A DNA stretch of 64,000 nt from Eriocheir sinensis (lineage: Eukaryota; Arthropoda; Malacostraca; Decapoda; Varunidae). The position numbers and the translations under genes were made by a program. The stretch spans positions 5,984,616-6,048,615 of the forward strand of contig NC_066531.1 of NCBI RefSeq assembly GCF_024679095.1. Direction: 5' to 3'. Each line of letters begins with the position of its first letter. Position 1 is the first letter of the stretch. Below, in pieces: positions 1 through 17,639 of the stretch. The notes beneath the pieces are model-generated. The model had not been told where the DNA came from and did not search any database. It saw nothing but the letters and a program-made list of their open reading frames with translations.

Positions 1-25
1 CTTGCGTCACCAACTTGTTGTGTTA

Positions 26-1430
26 CTACTTAAGGGTGACATATTTAATACAGGAGAGAGAAGGCTGGGCGGATGGAAAGTACCTGAATCTGAAGAAAAA
101 AAAACATTTTACATAGTACCGCACGTGGGCAACCATGGACTTCCATCTTCTTCTGTCCCTCGTGGCCCTGATGAACTGTCCACCCGTCATGTTCCCCCGT
201 GCCAGCTTTACCAATCCGTCCATGTATTTCACTCTCGGTCTTCCTCTCCCTCTGGTTCCCTCCACCATTCCTGTCATTATCAGATTCTCCAGCCCCTCTC
301 TCCTCATTACGTGCCCAAAAAATTTCAGTTGTCTCAATCTCACCGCCCCCATCAGCTCCCTCCTCTTTCCCACCATCTCCAATACTTCTTCGTTCGACCT
401 TCTTGCCGTCCACGTGATCTTCATCCTCCTCCTCCACAGCCACATCTCCATCGCCTCCAGCCTATTCAACATCGTCTTTGATATAGTCCGACTTTTCACA
501 CCATATAACATTGTTGACCACACATGAATTTTTATTAAGCTTTTCCGTGTTTTTTTATAGAAAACTATGTTATTCAATAGCAAAATGCGGTCTTTGCTAT
601 ACCTATTCTCCTTTTAATTTCTGTGTCACACCTTATATCCTCGGTCACAACACTTCCCAAATAATTAAAGTTCTCTACCCTCTCCACCGTTCATCGCAGC
701 TCCATTCGTGGTATCTGTGCATTCTTTGACATTACCAACCACTTCGTTCTCTATACCTTAATTGTCAAACCTTTGGATTCCCTTTCTTCTTTTACTCGGT
801 TGAGCATTAATTGTATTTTTTTCTTTATTGTCTGCTATCAGCACAGTGTCATCGGCACACCTTATGTCATTTACATTACGTCCAATACTTATCCCTCACT
901 TTCTCTGATAGTCCGCATTATTATTTCTCCAAACAATGAAAACAGATCCGGTGACATTACACAACCCTGCATGACACCTCTTCTGGTGTTCTGCCACTCT
1001 GTATCTTCGCCATCTACTCTTACACACGACTTTTGTGCCAGTATAGATTCTTTATCACTCTGAGTTATCTTCCGTTCACCCTAATGCTTTTCAATAGTTC
1101 CATTAAGTCTTCATGTCTAACTCTATCAAAGGCTTTTTCATAGTCAATAAAGCAGACATACAGGTATCTTTGTTTCTCTATCACCCTCTCTGCCATTGTT
1201 CTCAACATAAATATTGCATTACTCGTGCCTTTTCCTTCCACAAATCCACATTGCTCGTCCGAGACCTCACTTCTTTTTCTTCCACGTAATCGTTTGAGTA
1301 TAACTTTCAGTATGATTTTTGTTATTTAGCTCATGATACTGATGGTTCTGTGCTTATCGCAGTCAAGTGTTCCGCTTACTTTTGGTATTGCGATAAACAC
1401 GGATTTACACATTTGTTCAGTTATCTGTCC
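26..1430 (-). pseudogene. RTE-like non-LTR reverse transcriptase, 3' part
   Basis: Read on the reverse strand, this is the middle and end of an endonuclease-reverse transcriptase of the RTE-like type common in arthropods. Visible blocks in order are KSVFIAIPK (near 1390), QCGFVEGKGTSNAIF (near 1250), CFIDYEKAFDRVRH (1114-1160), the active-site block CADDTVLIADN (829-867), and an open C-terminal stretch (583 down to 26) with LKFFGHVMRREGLENLIMTG. Stops and frame changes break the frame between these blocks, so it is dead. Its upstream part lies at 2643-2965, separated by a later J-family insertion. The clade (RTE versus a neighbouring clade) is inferred from motif style only. Confidence 0.75.
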
Positions 1431-1433
1431 AGA

Positions 1434-2642
1434 TATCATATCAAAAGCCTTTGATAGGGTCTGGCACAAATCTTTGCTTTCCAAACTACCCTCCTACGGT
1501 TTCTATCCTTCTCTCTGTACCTTTATCTCACGTTTCCTCTCTGACCGTTCTATTTCTGCTGTGATAGACAGTCACTGTTCTTCCCCTAAATCTATTAATA
1601 CTGGTGTTCCGCAGGGCTCTGCCCTATCTCCCACTCTCTTTCTGTTGTTCATTGAAGATCTTCTTTCCAAAACGAACTGCCCTATCCATTCTTACACCGA
1701 TGACTCTACTCTGCATTACTCAACTTCTTTTAATAGAAGACCCACCCAACATGATCTAAATGATTCCAGGATGGAGGCGCCAGAACGCTTAGCCTTAGAC
1801 CTTACTATTATTTCCGACTAGGAAAAGAAGAACTTCGTGTCCTTCAACACCTCAAAAACACAGTTTCTCCACCTATCCACTCGACACAATCTTCCGAACA
1901 ACTATCCCCTATTCTTTGACAACACTCAGCGATCACCTTCTTCAACACTAAACATCCTCGGTTTATCCTTAACTCAAATCTAAACTGTAATCTTCATGTA
2001 TCTTCTCTTCCTAAATCACCTTCTTCGAGGCTGTGCGTTCTGTGCCGTCTCCGCCGTTCTACTCCCCCGCACAGTTGCTATCCATTTTCAGGGGCCTTGT
2101 CCGCCTTCGTATGGAGTATGCATCTCACGTGTGGGGGGTTCCACTCACACAGCTCTCTTGGACAGAGTGGAGTCTAAGGCTCTTCGTCTCATCAGCTCTC
2201 CTCCTCTTACTGTACTGATAGTCTTCTGCCTTTTAAATTTCGCCTCTCTCTCTATTGCTATCGATATTTTCATGCTGACTGCTCTTCTGAACTTGCTAAC
2301 CGCATGCCTCCCCCCTCCCGCGGCCTCGCCACACACGACTTTCTACTCAAGATCATCCCTTTACTGTCCAAATCCCTTACGCAAGAGTTAACCAGCATCT
2401 TCCTTCTCTCATCCCACACGCTGGTAAACTCTGGAACAATCTTCCTTCATTTGTATTCCCTCCTACCTACGACTTGAACTCCTTCAAGAGGAGGGTATCA
2501 GGGCACCTCTCCTTCCGAAATTGACCTATTTTTCGGCCACTACTCTAACTCTTTATATGAGCAGTGAGTTGCAGTTTTATTTTTCACATTTGTTACCTTT
2601 TTTATGCCCTTGAACTGACTCCTCTGCTGTAAAAGAAAAAAA
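1434..2642 (+). mobile_element. J-family non-LTR retrotransposon, 5'-truncated copy
   Basis: A Jockey/CR1-group reverse transcriptase fragment: AFDRVWHKSLLSKL at the start, GVPQGSALSPTLFLLF (near 1610), then a degenerate YTDDSTLH where the YADD box should be. Frame breaks follow at about 1820 and beyond. The 3' part matches the copies at 6040-6599 and 57705-58740, ending with the shared 3' UTR (ACTCCTCTGCTGTAAAA) and a short A-rich tail at 2630-2642. It is 5'-truncated, as is usual for target-primed insertions. It interrupts the RTE-like pseudogene. Clade assignment is by motif style only. Confidence 0.75.
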
Positions 2643-2965
2643 GAATTGTAGACCTTGTTCACTATCTCTGATACACTTTACTGCCATATCTTCAACTGCT
2701 TGCAACATTTATATTGTAACACTCTCGCCTCCTGCTGCCTTTCCTCTCTTCAGGTCTTTCATTGCCCATTTTACTTCACTCTAAAATTTCTAGGCCTTCA
2801 TTTCCTTCGGCCGTGTCATCCATCTCTGGTCTCTCATCACTAAACAGCTCTCTTATAATAATAATATTATATTCACTCCATCTTTGTCCCGCCTCCTCTG
2901 CATCCATCAAGACTGTCCCATCTTTCTTTTTCACAGCACCGCCTTTATTCCACTTCCGTGTCTGA
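2643..2965 (-). pseudogene. RTE-like reverse transcriptase, upstream part
   Basis: The reverse strand reads AVKKKDGTVLMDAEEAGQRW and, after indels, KCIRD and IVNKVYNS. These are the linker and start of the RT domain that belong just before the KSVFIAIPK block at about 1390. With the J element (1434-2642) removed, the frame runs VYNS then GQITEQMCKSVFIAIPK, so this and 26-1430 were one copy. Several frameshifts are present. Confidence 0.65.
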
Positions 2966-3995
2966 CTTCCTAACTAACAGGGAAATGAGGACGATAATCA
3001 GGGACAGGGTTTCCAACTGGTGCCCTGTGATGAGTGGAGTCCCGCAAGGTTCGATGTTGGCACCAATAATGTTTCCTGTTTATATGAAATATGGTGGATG
3101 GAGTGTCCAGTTATGTGAGTTTGTTTGCAGATGATGCAAAACTATTGAGACGAGTGAATAATGTGGAGGACTGTGAGGCATTGCAACGGACCTGGATATA
3201 ATATGGGAGTGGAGTGGTACATGGCAGATGGAATTCAACCTCGGGAAATGTAAAAAAAAAATGGAGTTTGGTAGGAGTGGCAGAAGATGTAAATATGATT
3301 TTAAGATGGGAAGTAAGATAATATGCAGAGGAGTGGAGGAAAAAGATTTGGGAGTGACTCTCAGAGAATATGTCACCGGACAAACACATCAACAGGATAA
3401 CATGACAAACTCTGAATTTGCTGAGGAACATAAGGACGGCATTTGTGTACTTGGATGAGGAGATGATGAAGAAAATAATAATCCCAATGATAAGGGCAAA
3501 GTTAGAGTATGCAGCAGTGGTCTGGTCTCCTCACGAAAAGAAGATCATAAAGAAGCTGGAAAGAGTGCAGAGAGTGGCAACTAAGATGGTACCGAAACTT
3601 CGAGATCGGACTTATGAGGAGAGACTCAATAGCATGGGGCTCACAACCCTGGAGAGAAGAAGAGACAGAGGAGCTCTGATATCGGTGTACAGGGTGGCGA
3701 GCGGAATGGAGCATTTGGACAGAGAGGATCTGTGTGTGTGGAACGAGAGAGAAACAAGAGGACATGGAAAGAAGTTGAGGGCGACCACGTGTAGGAGAGA
3801 TGTGAAAAAGTGTACCTTCCCAAACAAAAACATTGAGCTATGGAATAGACTGAAGGAGAAGGTGGTTTGTGCAAGAAACATTCATGATTTTAAAGAAAAG
3901 TTGGATAAGAGTGAATATGGAGACGGGACAGCGCGAGCATAGCTCTTTTCCCGTATGTCACAACTAGGTAAATACAACGGGGTAAATACCCACGC
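2966..3995 (+). mobile_element. K-family non-LTR retrotransposon, 3' part
   Basis: A second Jockey/CR1-group family. Blocks seen are CPVMSGVPQGSMLAP (near 3030), FADDAK with a frame break (3120-3145), then an open stretch 3418-3942 holding AKLEYAAVVWSP, YEERLNSMGLTTLERRR and NIELWNRLKEKVV, the usual C-terminal region of such RTs. The copy ends with a tail built from AACTAGGTAAATAC and a near repeat (3962-3989), a short simple-repeat tail of the kind seen on CR1-like elements. The N-terminus and endonuclease are missing, so it is non-functional. Confidence 0.72.
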
Positions 3996-4378
3996 ACGCG
4001 CACGCGCGTTGAGTGTGGGCGGAGATTGAGAGCCAGCCGGCGAATCAGCGAGGAGTGTGGCGCGGCATTAGAAAACCGTAGCTACCTTCCTAAATATGCG
4101 GCCGGCATATCTTCCCAGGCCCGTGGATTCGTAGCTCCGCGCGCTGCCCACCACACCGCGGAGGCACACTATCCACAACCCCGGTAAATGTGTCACCAAT
4201 ATCAGCCAAGACTGATTGTTGTAATAAAACGTATGTACTAACGTAAATACATCGTTCCATTGACTCAGATACTTGACAGCAGCAGAGTAGAAGCTGTGGA
4301 CAGAAGTCTGGTGGCCACGGTAATGGTGGCGGCGAAGGAACGCCCGAACTTATAATTATAATTTGCAGCCGAACAGTG

Positions 4379-4422
<44 letters not shown>

Positions 4423-4654
4423 AATAATGACAGCGTACAAAGGCAATCTTATCCACACACGGGTAATTCCCTCTGGCCCACCATATGATGTTAGAGGACG
4501 GACACACGACACACTTGGAGTAATTCCGAAATTCAAAGTAAATTTCATATACAATTTATCTTCCAGATTATCAATAACAGCCACAATTACCACAAATTAG
4601 TCACGATTACTGATGATTGGTAGTGAGTTACTTTATTCAATCCGTGAGTTACTA
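3996..4654. other. no gene seen; contains (TG)n
   Basis: No protein family is recognised. The stretch opens with a short alternating GC/AC run (cacgcacgcgcacgcgcg), is GC-rich to about 4200, then AT-rich. A (TG)n array lies at 4378-4421. The open frames through the TG tract only encode CV or TH repeats. Confidence 0.6.
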
Positions 4655-5190
4655 CGGGGTATTTTTCGACGAATATATTTAAAATAGTAAGAGTACATGT
4701 TTTTCGCTCAGCATGGCCGGGAAAGCCTAAACTGCCAGGTGGTGAGGCTTGTTTTCGTAAAATTAGAACCCCTTCCACCTGGAGGGGCTGTTGCGTCATA
4801 GCCGGACATACGCGTCAACATGTGCATGTATCGTTCAATGCTTGTATATAAGTAAAAATTACATTTGAATATTTTTTTCTCCGTAAAGTTTCTCATGTCA
4901 TTCTCTCCTCCGAGCGGCGAGACAGGGGAGGAAGAGAGGCGCCAAAGCCAGTGCCAGTCGGAACAGACGGGGAGAGTGCGTCGTAGTTTTCTCTCCACTC
5001 CAGCCAAAAAAACGTCCTTACAAATGATGTACAAGCGCAAGGCAACCAGAAATAGTCATCAACATCAAGAGGGCTTATGGAGCGGCCAACTCAGAAAACA
5101 AGCAAGAGAGTAGCGTAGAAGCGAGGTATTTAGAGGCAGAAGCGAGCGGGTGTGCGGGACCAGACGCCTTATCATTCTTCAGTAAGTCAA
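4655..5190 (+). repeat. dispersed repeat R, copy 1 (uninterrupted)
   Basis: Matches 44945-45251 joined to 51742-52060, where the second copy is split by transposon P2. Shared landmarks are GGGTATTTTTCGACGAATAT at the start, GCATGGCCG and GTGGTGAGG, TTTTCGTAAAATTA, the TTGCGTCATAGCC block, and CTCCAGCCA followed by a small open frame beginning near YKRK (5022-5113). In copy 1 that frame is short and stops at 5113; a splice-donor-like TCA/GTAAGT lies at about 5181. R may be the promoter and first exon of another mobile element, but no core protein is seen. Confidence 0.7.
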
Positions 5191-5944
5191 CAAGGTATAC
5201 ACAATAATACGTGAATAATAAATACAAATGGCAAGACGGGGATGAAATGGAAAACCATATTTGGAGCCAATATCTCGAAAAGTAGTTTTTAAATTAAAAA
5301 AAAAATCACAAAATCGAAAAAAAGTCTGACCGACTTTTGTTAGGTATCATTTAAAAATAAAAATAAAGGACAATTTTTGCTATTGATAAAATGTCAAAAA
5401 ATGTCAAAAGAAAACGGGACACAATGAAAAAAATCGTGACAATTTTTTTTTCGAAGACAAAACAAAAAGTCCAAAATTTTATCAATGCGAAATGTAGATA
5501 GGTAAACAAAGTTTCTATGTTTTTTTTTCAAAGCGATTAACTGAAATATAAAGTATGCGAAACAAACAAACAAAAAAAACGCTTTGTTTGAGTCTCCTCA
5601 CCCTAATTTAATGTAAATTCACAGAGTATCGCACCTTTACACCGACAAAAAACATACTAAGATTTCAAAGCTAATGGACGTACCATATACACAGGAGGAC
5701 ACCCCGTAGTCGCAGCCCTTAAAATTTTCTACCGATGAGATTATTACTATTTACGGTAAAAGTCAATAAACACGAACACACACACAAAAAAAAAAAACTC
5801 CAATCGCGGCTCCTGCTAATATAAACAGGAATGGCCAGAAGAAACACTGATGAATCATTATAGTGTATACCGATGTAAGTTTAGTGTATACAGTTGTAAG
5901 TCCTTGAACACTGTGTAAGACTACCCGTGTTATTTATTTACTTT
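5191..5944. other. AT-rich, no gene seen
   Basis: A run rich in A- and T-homopolymers, with many short imperfect direct repeats of AAAATGTCAAAA near 5390-5410. No open frame or recognised repeat end. Confidence 0.5.
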
Positions 5945-6030
5945 TTTACGTATTAGCCGAGAGCTGGGGTAGGCTTTCTTGGTGGGGGCCTGGTTGTCGG
6001 CCCAAGCTCGCTGTGGCACAGGCAAATGTT
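5945..6030 (-). repeat. S1 SINE fragment (3' body)
   Basis: Carries the S1 body landmarks GGTAGGC, TTCTTGGTGGGGGCCTG, GTCGGCCCAAG and GGCACAGGCAAATGTTTATA, in the same order as at 37020-37135 and 56715-56820. The tRNA-like head is absent. Confidence 0.6.
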
Positions 6031-6039
6031 TATAAAGGC

Positions 6040-7326
<1,287 letters not shown>

Positions 7327-7424
7327 GGGCTTGCAGATCACTGTGGATCCCTGTGAGCCACCATCCTCTGGGAGCAACCTTTGAACTCATTATATGACCG
7401 GTCTATGGATGGGAATGAAGCCAA

Positions 7425-7665
7425 TACACACACTCACTCTCCGGGCTACGAGATCACAAATTCTCGATTTACATCCGGTATAAAATTATTGCCATGTGAA
7501 GTGGGGTTACACGTGGAAGGAAACATGCCCAAGTGTTTCCGTCCAGCCTGGGAATCGAACCCGGGTTCTTTTACGTGTGTGTGTGTGTGTAATTCACCTC
7601 CTCTTGGTATGCTGCGGGTCTCTCTCGAGACAGCCAGCCGTTCCCCTACGGAAGAGCACAGAGCT

Positions 7666-7699
<34 letters not shown>

Positions 7700-9655
7700 A
7701 ACATAATATAGTAAGTGTGTTTCCACCTTTTCGGATTACCTAAACTCTGATAATATTATCGTGTTCAGGAGAATTGTATGTGTCAGCTGTTATTATTTAC
7801 TTTTTCAACGCCTTGGTAATTCTGTAAAAATAATCCAAATGAAGTAAAGCTTGGTAAACATTCATAACAACCACTTTGACCTATTTTTATACTCGCCTTA
7901 TGTTATTTATATTTGTGAATTTGAAATTTATTCATTACAGTTCCAGTGCACTACCATCCTAAGTTTATTGATGAAAGAAAGAAGTAACTATTACGCGAGA
8001 TAGTGAACCACAGAGAATACTGAAAACTTGAAGTGCGGAAAGTCCAGCGGATGGAAGGCGAGAAGGGACGCACTGAAGTTATCCTTCCACCTCGGAATAG
8101 ATTGCAAACGTACGTGTTGCCGTACATAAGAGATGAAATTGCCGTGCCAGAGCTTATTCTGTCAATCATTTATTGGTACACAGCACAACAAACACATCGA
8201 CCCCAGAAAAGTTGGAGCTATTTAGTGAAACATGTCATTGGGATCTGTAATGCAACTTCCTCACTAAATAGCTACAAACTTTTCTGGGGTCGATGTGTTT
8301 GTTGTATATATGTAACATTAAATGTTTGACAGAATAAGCTCTGAATTTCATCTCTTACACGTTTGCAATCTATTTCGAGTTGAAGGAATAACTTATAGTG
8401 CGTCCCTTCTCGCCTTCCCTCCGCGAGGCGTCTCGGGAGAACTTTCAGCTGCGTACGAAGACAATGGGTACGGATATATATAAATATATAAATATGTAAA
8501 TAAATTATGCTGCCTAGTTTATTGTAATTGTTGTAGAATGATAAAATGTGCTTGTTTATAAGATCAAATGACTAAAGGACAAAGTACAGTCCTACTGGAG
8601 AGGTAATTCAAAATAATATAATATCCAATAGCCTAATCTCGCTCGTGCCGACATCATCAAAAGTAGCTTTATGTATAGTTCATTTTTTTACAGACTATCC
8701 ATTACTAACAAGCATATAAGGTTTTGAAGGATAAAGTTTAATTATTGAGGATGGTTACCTATGAACAAAATACACCGTAATAATTATCATAAACGCACAG
8801 TGATGGAACAAAAAGGGTGTGTGAAAAGCCACCCGGCCGGCTCCGGCACCTATAGGCTATGGCTGAAACGGGAACGGGGAAATTAGGATCATAACCGTAC
8901 CGCACCGTGCCGTGCCCATGCTCAGGTTACAGGCCAAGACCCTTGTCGTGCAGGAAGGAGACTTACAGAGCACAAGGTTATTTTAACGAACAAGTCACGT
9001 CTGCCGCAAAGAACACAAGCGACAAAGGTCCTCAGGATCGAATAATAATTACAAGGGAAGTGTGGCGACGACAGCAAGCAACTTACCTTTAGTGAAGACG
9101 GAATATAAATGGTACTCAGAATCCTTATCATGTGATTTTTATACTATTTTTTTTTTCGAATATATACTTTGATTACTAATAATGATAAGATAAAATTACC
9201 GGCTGAAATGCTTGAAAACATCAAGCTTTCTTGCACGCCTGGGATAGGTGCGCAGTGGTCTAGTGACCGAGTGTCTCAAACTTTTAATCAACTTCATTTT
9301 CTTAGACGTGAAGAATTAGTCTTCACTCAAATGTTCAAACTTTTTGATCGATAATTACCTTGGATATAATACTGCCAGGTCAGGTTATCTGTACGCCCTG
9401 ATCCATTACAAAAGTATTTTACTTTTTTTTCAAGAGTCGGCCCAAGGGCAACAAAAAGTGTAGAAAAAAACCCCGCTATCTTGCCGCTCCCACAACAGGA
9501 GATAATATAGAGTGGCCTAAAGAGAGGTCAATTTCGGATGGAGAGGTGTCTTGATACACTCTTCTTGAAAGAGGTCAAGTCATAGGCAGGAGGAAATACA
9601 GACGAAGGAAGGCTGTACCAGAGTTTACCAGTGTAAGGGATGAAAGAGTGAATAT
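7425..9655. repeat. tandem block unit A
   Basis: First of three direct copies of a block of about 2.24 kb (units B and C follow). Order inside: a reverse-strand tRNA-SINE tail and B-box-like AATCGAACCCGGGTT (about 7425-7575), a second reverse SINE body ending at (TG)n 7668-7698, an AT-rich stretch, a foldback (about 8030-8450), a GC-rich stretch with repeated GTACCGCACCGTGCCGTGCCC (about 8895-8918, similar to hAT end motifs), and a reverse-strand J-family 3' end (about 9435-9652). The 61-residue frame at 8907-9092 exists in all three units but matches nothing I know. Confidence 0.85.
8030..8450. repeat. foldback palindrome in unit A
   Basis: The two halves are reverse complements around a centre near 8248: the left arm carries GGCGAGAAGGGACGCACT, AATAGATTGCAAACGT, AGAGATGAAATT and CAACAAACACATCGACCCC; the right arm carries the same blocks inverted. 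The innermost 40 or so bases on each side match almost perfectly and the outer parts have small indels. It could be a MITE or foldback element. No coding capacity. Confidence 0.8.
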
Positions 9656-9664
9656 ATATATATA

Positions 9665-14240
<4,576 letters not shown>

Positions 14241-14465
14241 GATGCTGGTTAACTTTTGCATAAGGGGTTTGGACAGTATAGGAATGGGCTAGAGTGGAGA
14301 GTCGAGTGCAGCGAGGCCGCGGGAAGGGGGGGAGGCATGCGGTTAGCAAGTTCAGAAGAGCAGTCAGCATGAAAATATCGATAGAGAGGCAACATGGTGG
14401 CGGAATTTCAAAGGTAGACGAGACTATCAGTAAGAGGAATAGAGCTGATGAGACGAAGAGCCGAA

Positions 14466-14730
14466 GGGCCGCTTTCACAGTCACTTTGTTTGTTTTGATC
14501 GTTACTAATGGCGGCGATCGACGCTATAGTTTTCAACATGAAACTGGCCTATGGGGTAGTGTCAGCTGCAGAGGAAGCAAGCGGTGTTGAGTGTGTGTGC
14601 CAAGGTGCGGCGCTAGGCTAACCCCGCAGCCGCCACTACCCCATCGGCCAGATTTACGTGGAAAAACTATAGCAGCGATCGCCGCCATTGCTAACGATTA
14701 AAACAAACAATATGACTGTGAAAGCGGCCC
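14466..14730. mobile_element. MITE with long terminal inverted repeats
   Basis: Starts GGGCCGCTTTCACAGTCA and ends with its reverse complement. The inverted match runs about 90 bp per arm with scattered mismatches (AATGGCGGCGATC and GGGGTAGTG are also mirrored). The flanking triplets are GAA and GTA where intact J copies have TTA between GAGCC and GACTCC, consistent with a mutated 3-bp duplication of a Harbinger-type insertion. No coding capacity. Confidence 0.75.
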
Positions 14731-14914
14731 GTAGACTCCACTCTGTCCAGAAGAGCTGTGTATGTAGAGCTCCCCCACACGTAAGATGCATACGAGGGCG
14801 GACAAGGCCTCTATAAATGGAAAGCATATGTGCGGAGAACTGCCGTGGACGATACAGAACACCCAACCTCGAGGAAGCTGATTTAGTAAGAGAGGAGATG
14901 TGAAGTTTCCAGTT

Positions 14915-14932
14915 ACACACACACACACACAC

Positions 14933-14980
<48 letters not shown>
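14915..14980. repeat. (AC)n then (AG)n microsatellite
   Basis: About 20 bp of AC followed by 46 bp of AG, ending in ATTTTAATTCATC. Confidence 0.95.
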
Positions 14981-14983
<3 letters not shown>

Positions 14984-15059
14984 AATTCATCAGCAACCCC
15001 AGTCTCCACCCGATAGTGATAATTTGGATATAGCCTGAAAGTTTCAAGTTAAAAGATCT

Positions 15060-16870
15060 TACACTTTTTTATTTTTTATTTTTTTTTGTCAGAGGGTGAG
15101 TGTTCCCTTAAGTTCTAGGAAGTGACGGTCGAGCTTGTTTTAAAGGAGTCAATCGTGTTACCCTGGACCACTGAAGGTTGGAGCTTATTTCATTCTCGCA
15201 CTACGACGTTGGTGAAGAAAAATCTGGTGAAGTCTGAATTTACTTGTTTACATTTTAATTTTATGCCATTGTTCCTCGTTCGCAAAGAGTCATCGGTCAT
15301 AAACAATTTTGATCTGTCTACATTCGTGAATCCATTAAGTATTTTCAAACATTCGATCAGTCTTCCGCGGAGGCGACGTTTCTCAAGAAAGAACATGTTA
15401 AGGGCGGAAAGCCTTTCTTCGTAGGATTTATTGCGCAAGGAAGGGATCACTTTTGTTGCCCGACGCTGAACACCTAATTTAGCAATGCCCTTTGCATGGT
15501 GGGGAGACCCAAACTGTACCGCATATTCCAAGTGGGGTAAAAGTTTATTTTAATGAAGCCCAACATTCTGTTCGCTTTATTGCTGCATCGATGCAATGCT
15601 GTGATAATTTGAGGTTTGACGCGATTTGACCCACAGGTCCTTAACGCATTGAACACTTTTGAGTTTAACGCCGCGCATCTCGTAATCGAACTTCTTATTT
15701 CTTGTTCTAACTTGAAGGACCTGGCACTTGTCTACGTTAAAGGGCATATTTCATCTATCCGACCAAGCTGAAATTTTGTGCAAATCCCTGTCTTCGTCAG
15801 TGAGAACCGAGTTACCAATCTTTGTGTCGTCCGCAAATTTACTAATGCGATTATTGAGCCCAACATCTACATTGTTAATGTAAATAATGAAGAGCGCTGG
15901 GCCAAGAACCGAGCCCTGAGGGACACCACTAGTGACCAGCGCCCACTCTGAGTTAAATCCGTCAATCACCACTCTTTGATGGCTGTTGCTCAACCAATTC
16001 GCGATCCATTGGTGTACTTGGCCATTAACACCTATTTGCTTTAATTTATAAAGTTATTTATGATGTGGAACTTTATCAAACGCTTTCTGGAAATCAAGAT
16101 AGACTATATCCAATGATTTGGTTTCGTCATAAACTGAGAAGAGGTCGTTATAAAAGGTCAATAGGTTTGATAGGCAGGATCTTTTGTTACGGGAGCCATG
16201 TTGTGAATCCCCAATTAATGAGTGGCTTTCAAGGTAACTCACAATTTTGTCCCTTATTATGCTTTTAAGTAGCTTACCTACAACTGAAGTTAGACTAATG
16301 GGCCTGTAATTACCTGGTATTATTTGTCTCCTTTCTTAAAAATTGGTGTCACGTTAGCCTTTTTCCAATCCGAAGGGACAAATCCTTGCCGCACGGACGT
16401 ATTGAATACGGTTGTGAGGGAGTAGTGTATTTTGCTCTTTGTTTCTTTAAGCAGTATATGATATACTTTGTCAGGTCTGGGACTTTTATTTGTTTTAAGT
16501 GATTGGAGAGCTTTAATGACTTCACCGGTTGTTATTTTAAAGTTAGGCAATGCATGCTAGAGATTTACATTAGTACTGTTGTTGGTGGTAGTGGTGGGGA
16601 GACTGTTAGTATTAAACACCGAGGAAAAGTAATTGTTTAAGAAGTTTGTAATGTGTTGTCTGTCAGTCACTAGTGCACCGTCACTGTAAGTTAAAGGTCC
16701 AATTCCACTTCTGTTCGCCTTTCTGTTGTTTATGTAACTGAAGAAGGATTTCGGAGTATTTTTGCAGTTGGCTGCAATATTTTCTTCATATCTACGCTTT
16801 GCCATGATCGCCGCTCAATCTCATGTTCCGTACATTTTTTTTCTTTGATGCATAACATATACCATAGCAC
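15060..16870 (-). pseudogene. CR1-like reverse transcriptase, reverse strand
   Basis: Read from 16805 down: SFFSYINNRKANRSGIGPL, then ALQSLKTNKSPRPDKVYHIL (16550-16320), NVTPIFKKGD, NYRPISLTSVVGKLLKSII, YLDFQKAFDKVPHHK (16054-16110), [16 protein letters not shown] (about 15930), the active-site block KFADDTKIG (about 15830), and the C-terminal YEERLSALNMFFLEKRRLRG with VVREWNKLQPSVVQ near 15190-15150. This is most of an RT domain of the CR1 group. In-frame stops (near 16050, 15750 and 16557) and frame changes make it a pseudogene. The endonuclease is missing. The 3' UTR appears to end in an A-rich tract near 15065. Confidence 0.8.
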
Positions 16871-16905
16871 ATACTATATATGTTTTTTTTTTTAAACTCC
16901 ATTGT

Positions 16906-16908
<3 letters not shown>

Positions 16909-16970
<62 letters not shown>

Positions 16971-16992
16971 AATGTAGCCAAGATCAATATAT

Positions 16993-17047
<55 letters not shown>

Positions 17048-17085
17048 TACTATCATTATTATTATTATTATTATTATTATAAATA
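16909..17085. repeat. (CT)n and (AAT)n/(ATT)n microsatellites
   Basis: (CT)n at 16909-16968, (AAT)n at about 16995-17047 and its near mirror (ATT)n at 17053-17081. Confidence 0.95.
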
Positions 17086-17216
17086 TGTCCTCGTTGAAAT
17101 TTCCACGTGGTTTCTTCGCTGAGCCTGAGACGCCAGCACTTAAGCTTTCACACGGGAGCCGCTATTAACATTTGCAGTTGATGTGTTTTGTCTTAATATG
17201 TTGGACAGTTTGAATA

Positions 17217-17575
17217 ATGTTTCACCCTTCCTGTCATGACTTTCCTATATTAGTACTCTTTAGTTTTCGCTCAAACGCTGAAGAATATTCCTCCCCTTCC
17301 CCTTCACTCCCCCATATCCCTGCAGCTGCACCACCCTCCCCTCCTTCCTTCCTTCCTTCCGTCCTTCCTTCCTTCCTTCCTTTCCACCCCCCACTTCCTC
17401 CTCTCTCACAGGACGCTGATCTCCTCCTCCCCTTCTTTGTTCCCTCCCTCTTCCCTCGGAAAGTTGCATTCCCTTCCCTCCCCCACCTCCCCTTCCCGTC
17501 CTCTATTCCCCTGTCCCCCCCCCCCTTCCTCCTCCCTTATCTCCCTCCTGCCCTCCCCTAGTCCTTTTTTTTTGT
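17217..17575. repeat. pyrimidine-rich low-complexity tract
   Basis: Strongly C/T-biased on the plus strand with a (CCTT)n core at 17340-17385 and a C-run at 17514-17525. Long open frames here only reflect composition (Pro/Ser/Leu-rich). Confidence 0.8.
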
Positions 17576-17639
17576 ATCTTACAAGTTATTAGTTAGTCAA
17601 TGGATAGCCAGGATAGTCACTGAAGTATTTTTATTATAC

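Noticed and set aside
3502..3881. Reverse-strand ORFs opposite the K-family RT
   Set aside because: Shadows; the plus strand has the family motifs.
17217..17561. Pro/Ser-rich ORF as a mucin-like gene
   Set aside because: Pure composition effect of a pyrimidine-rich tract.
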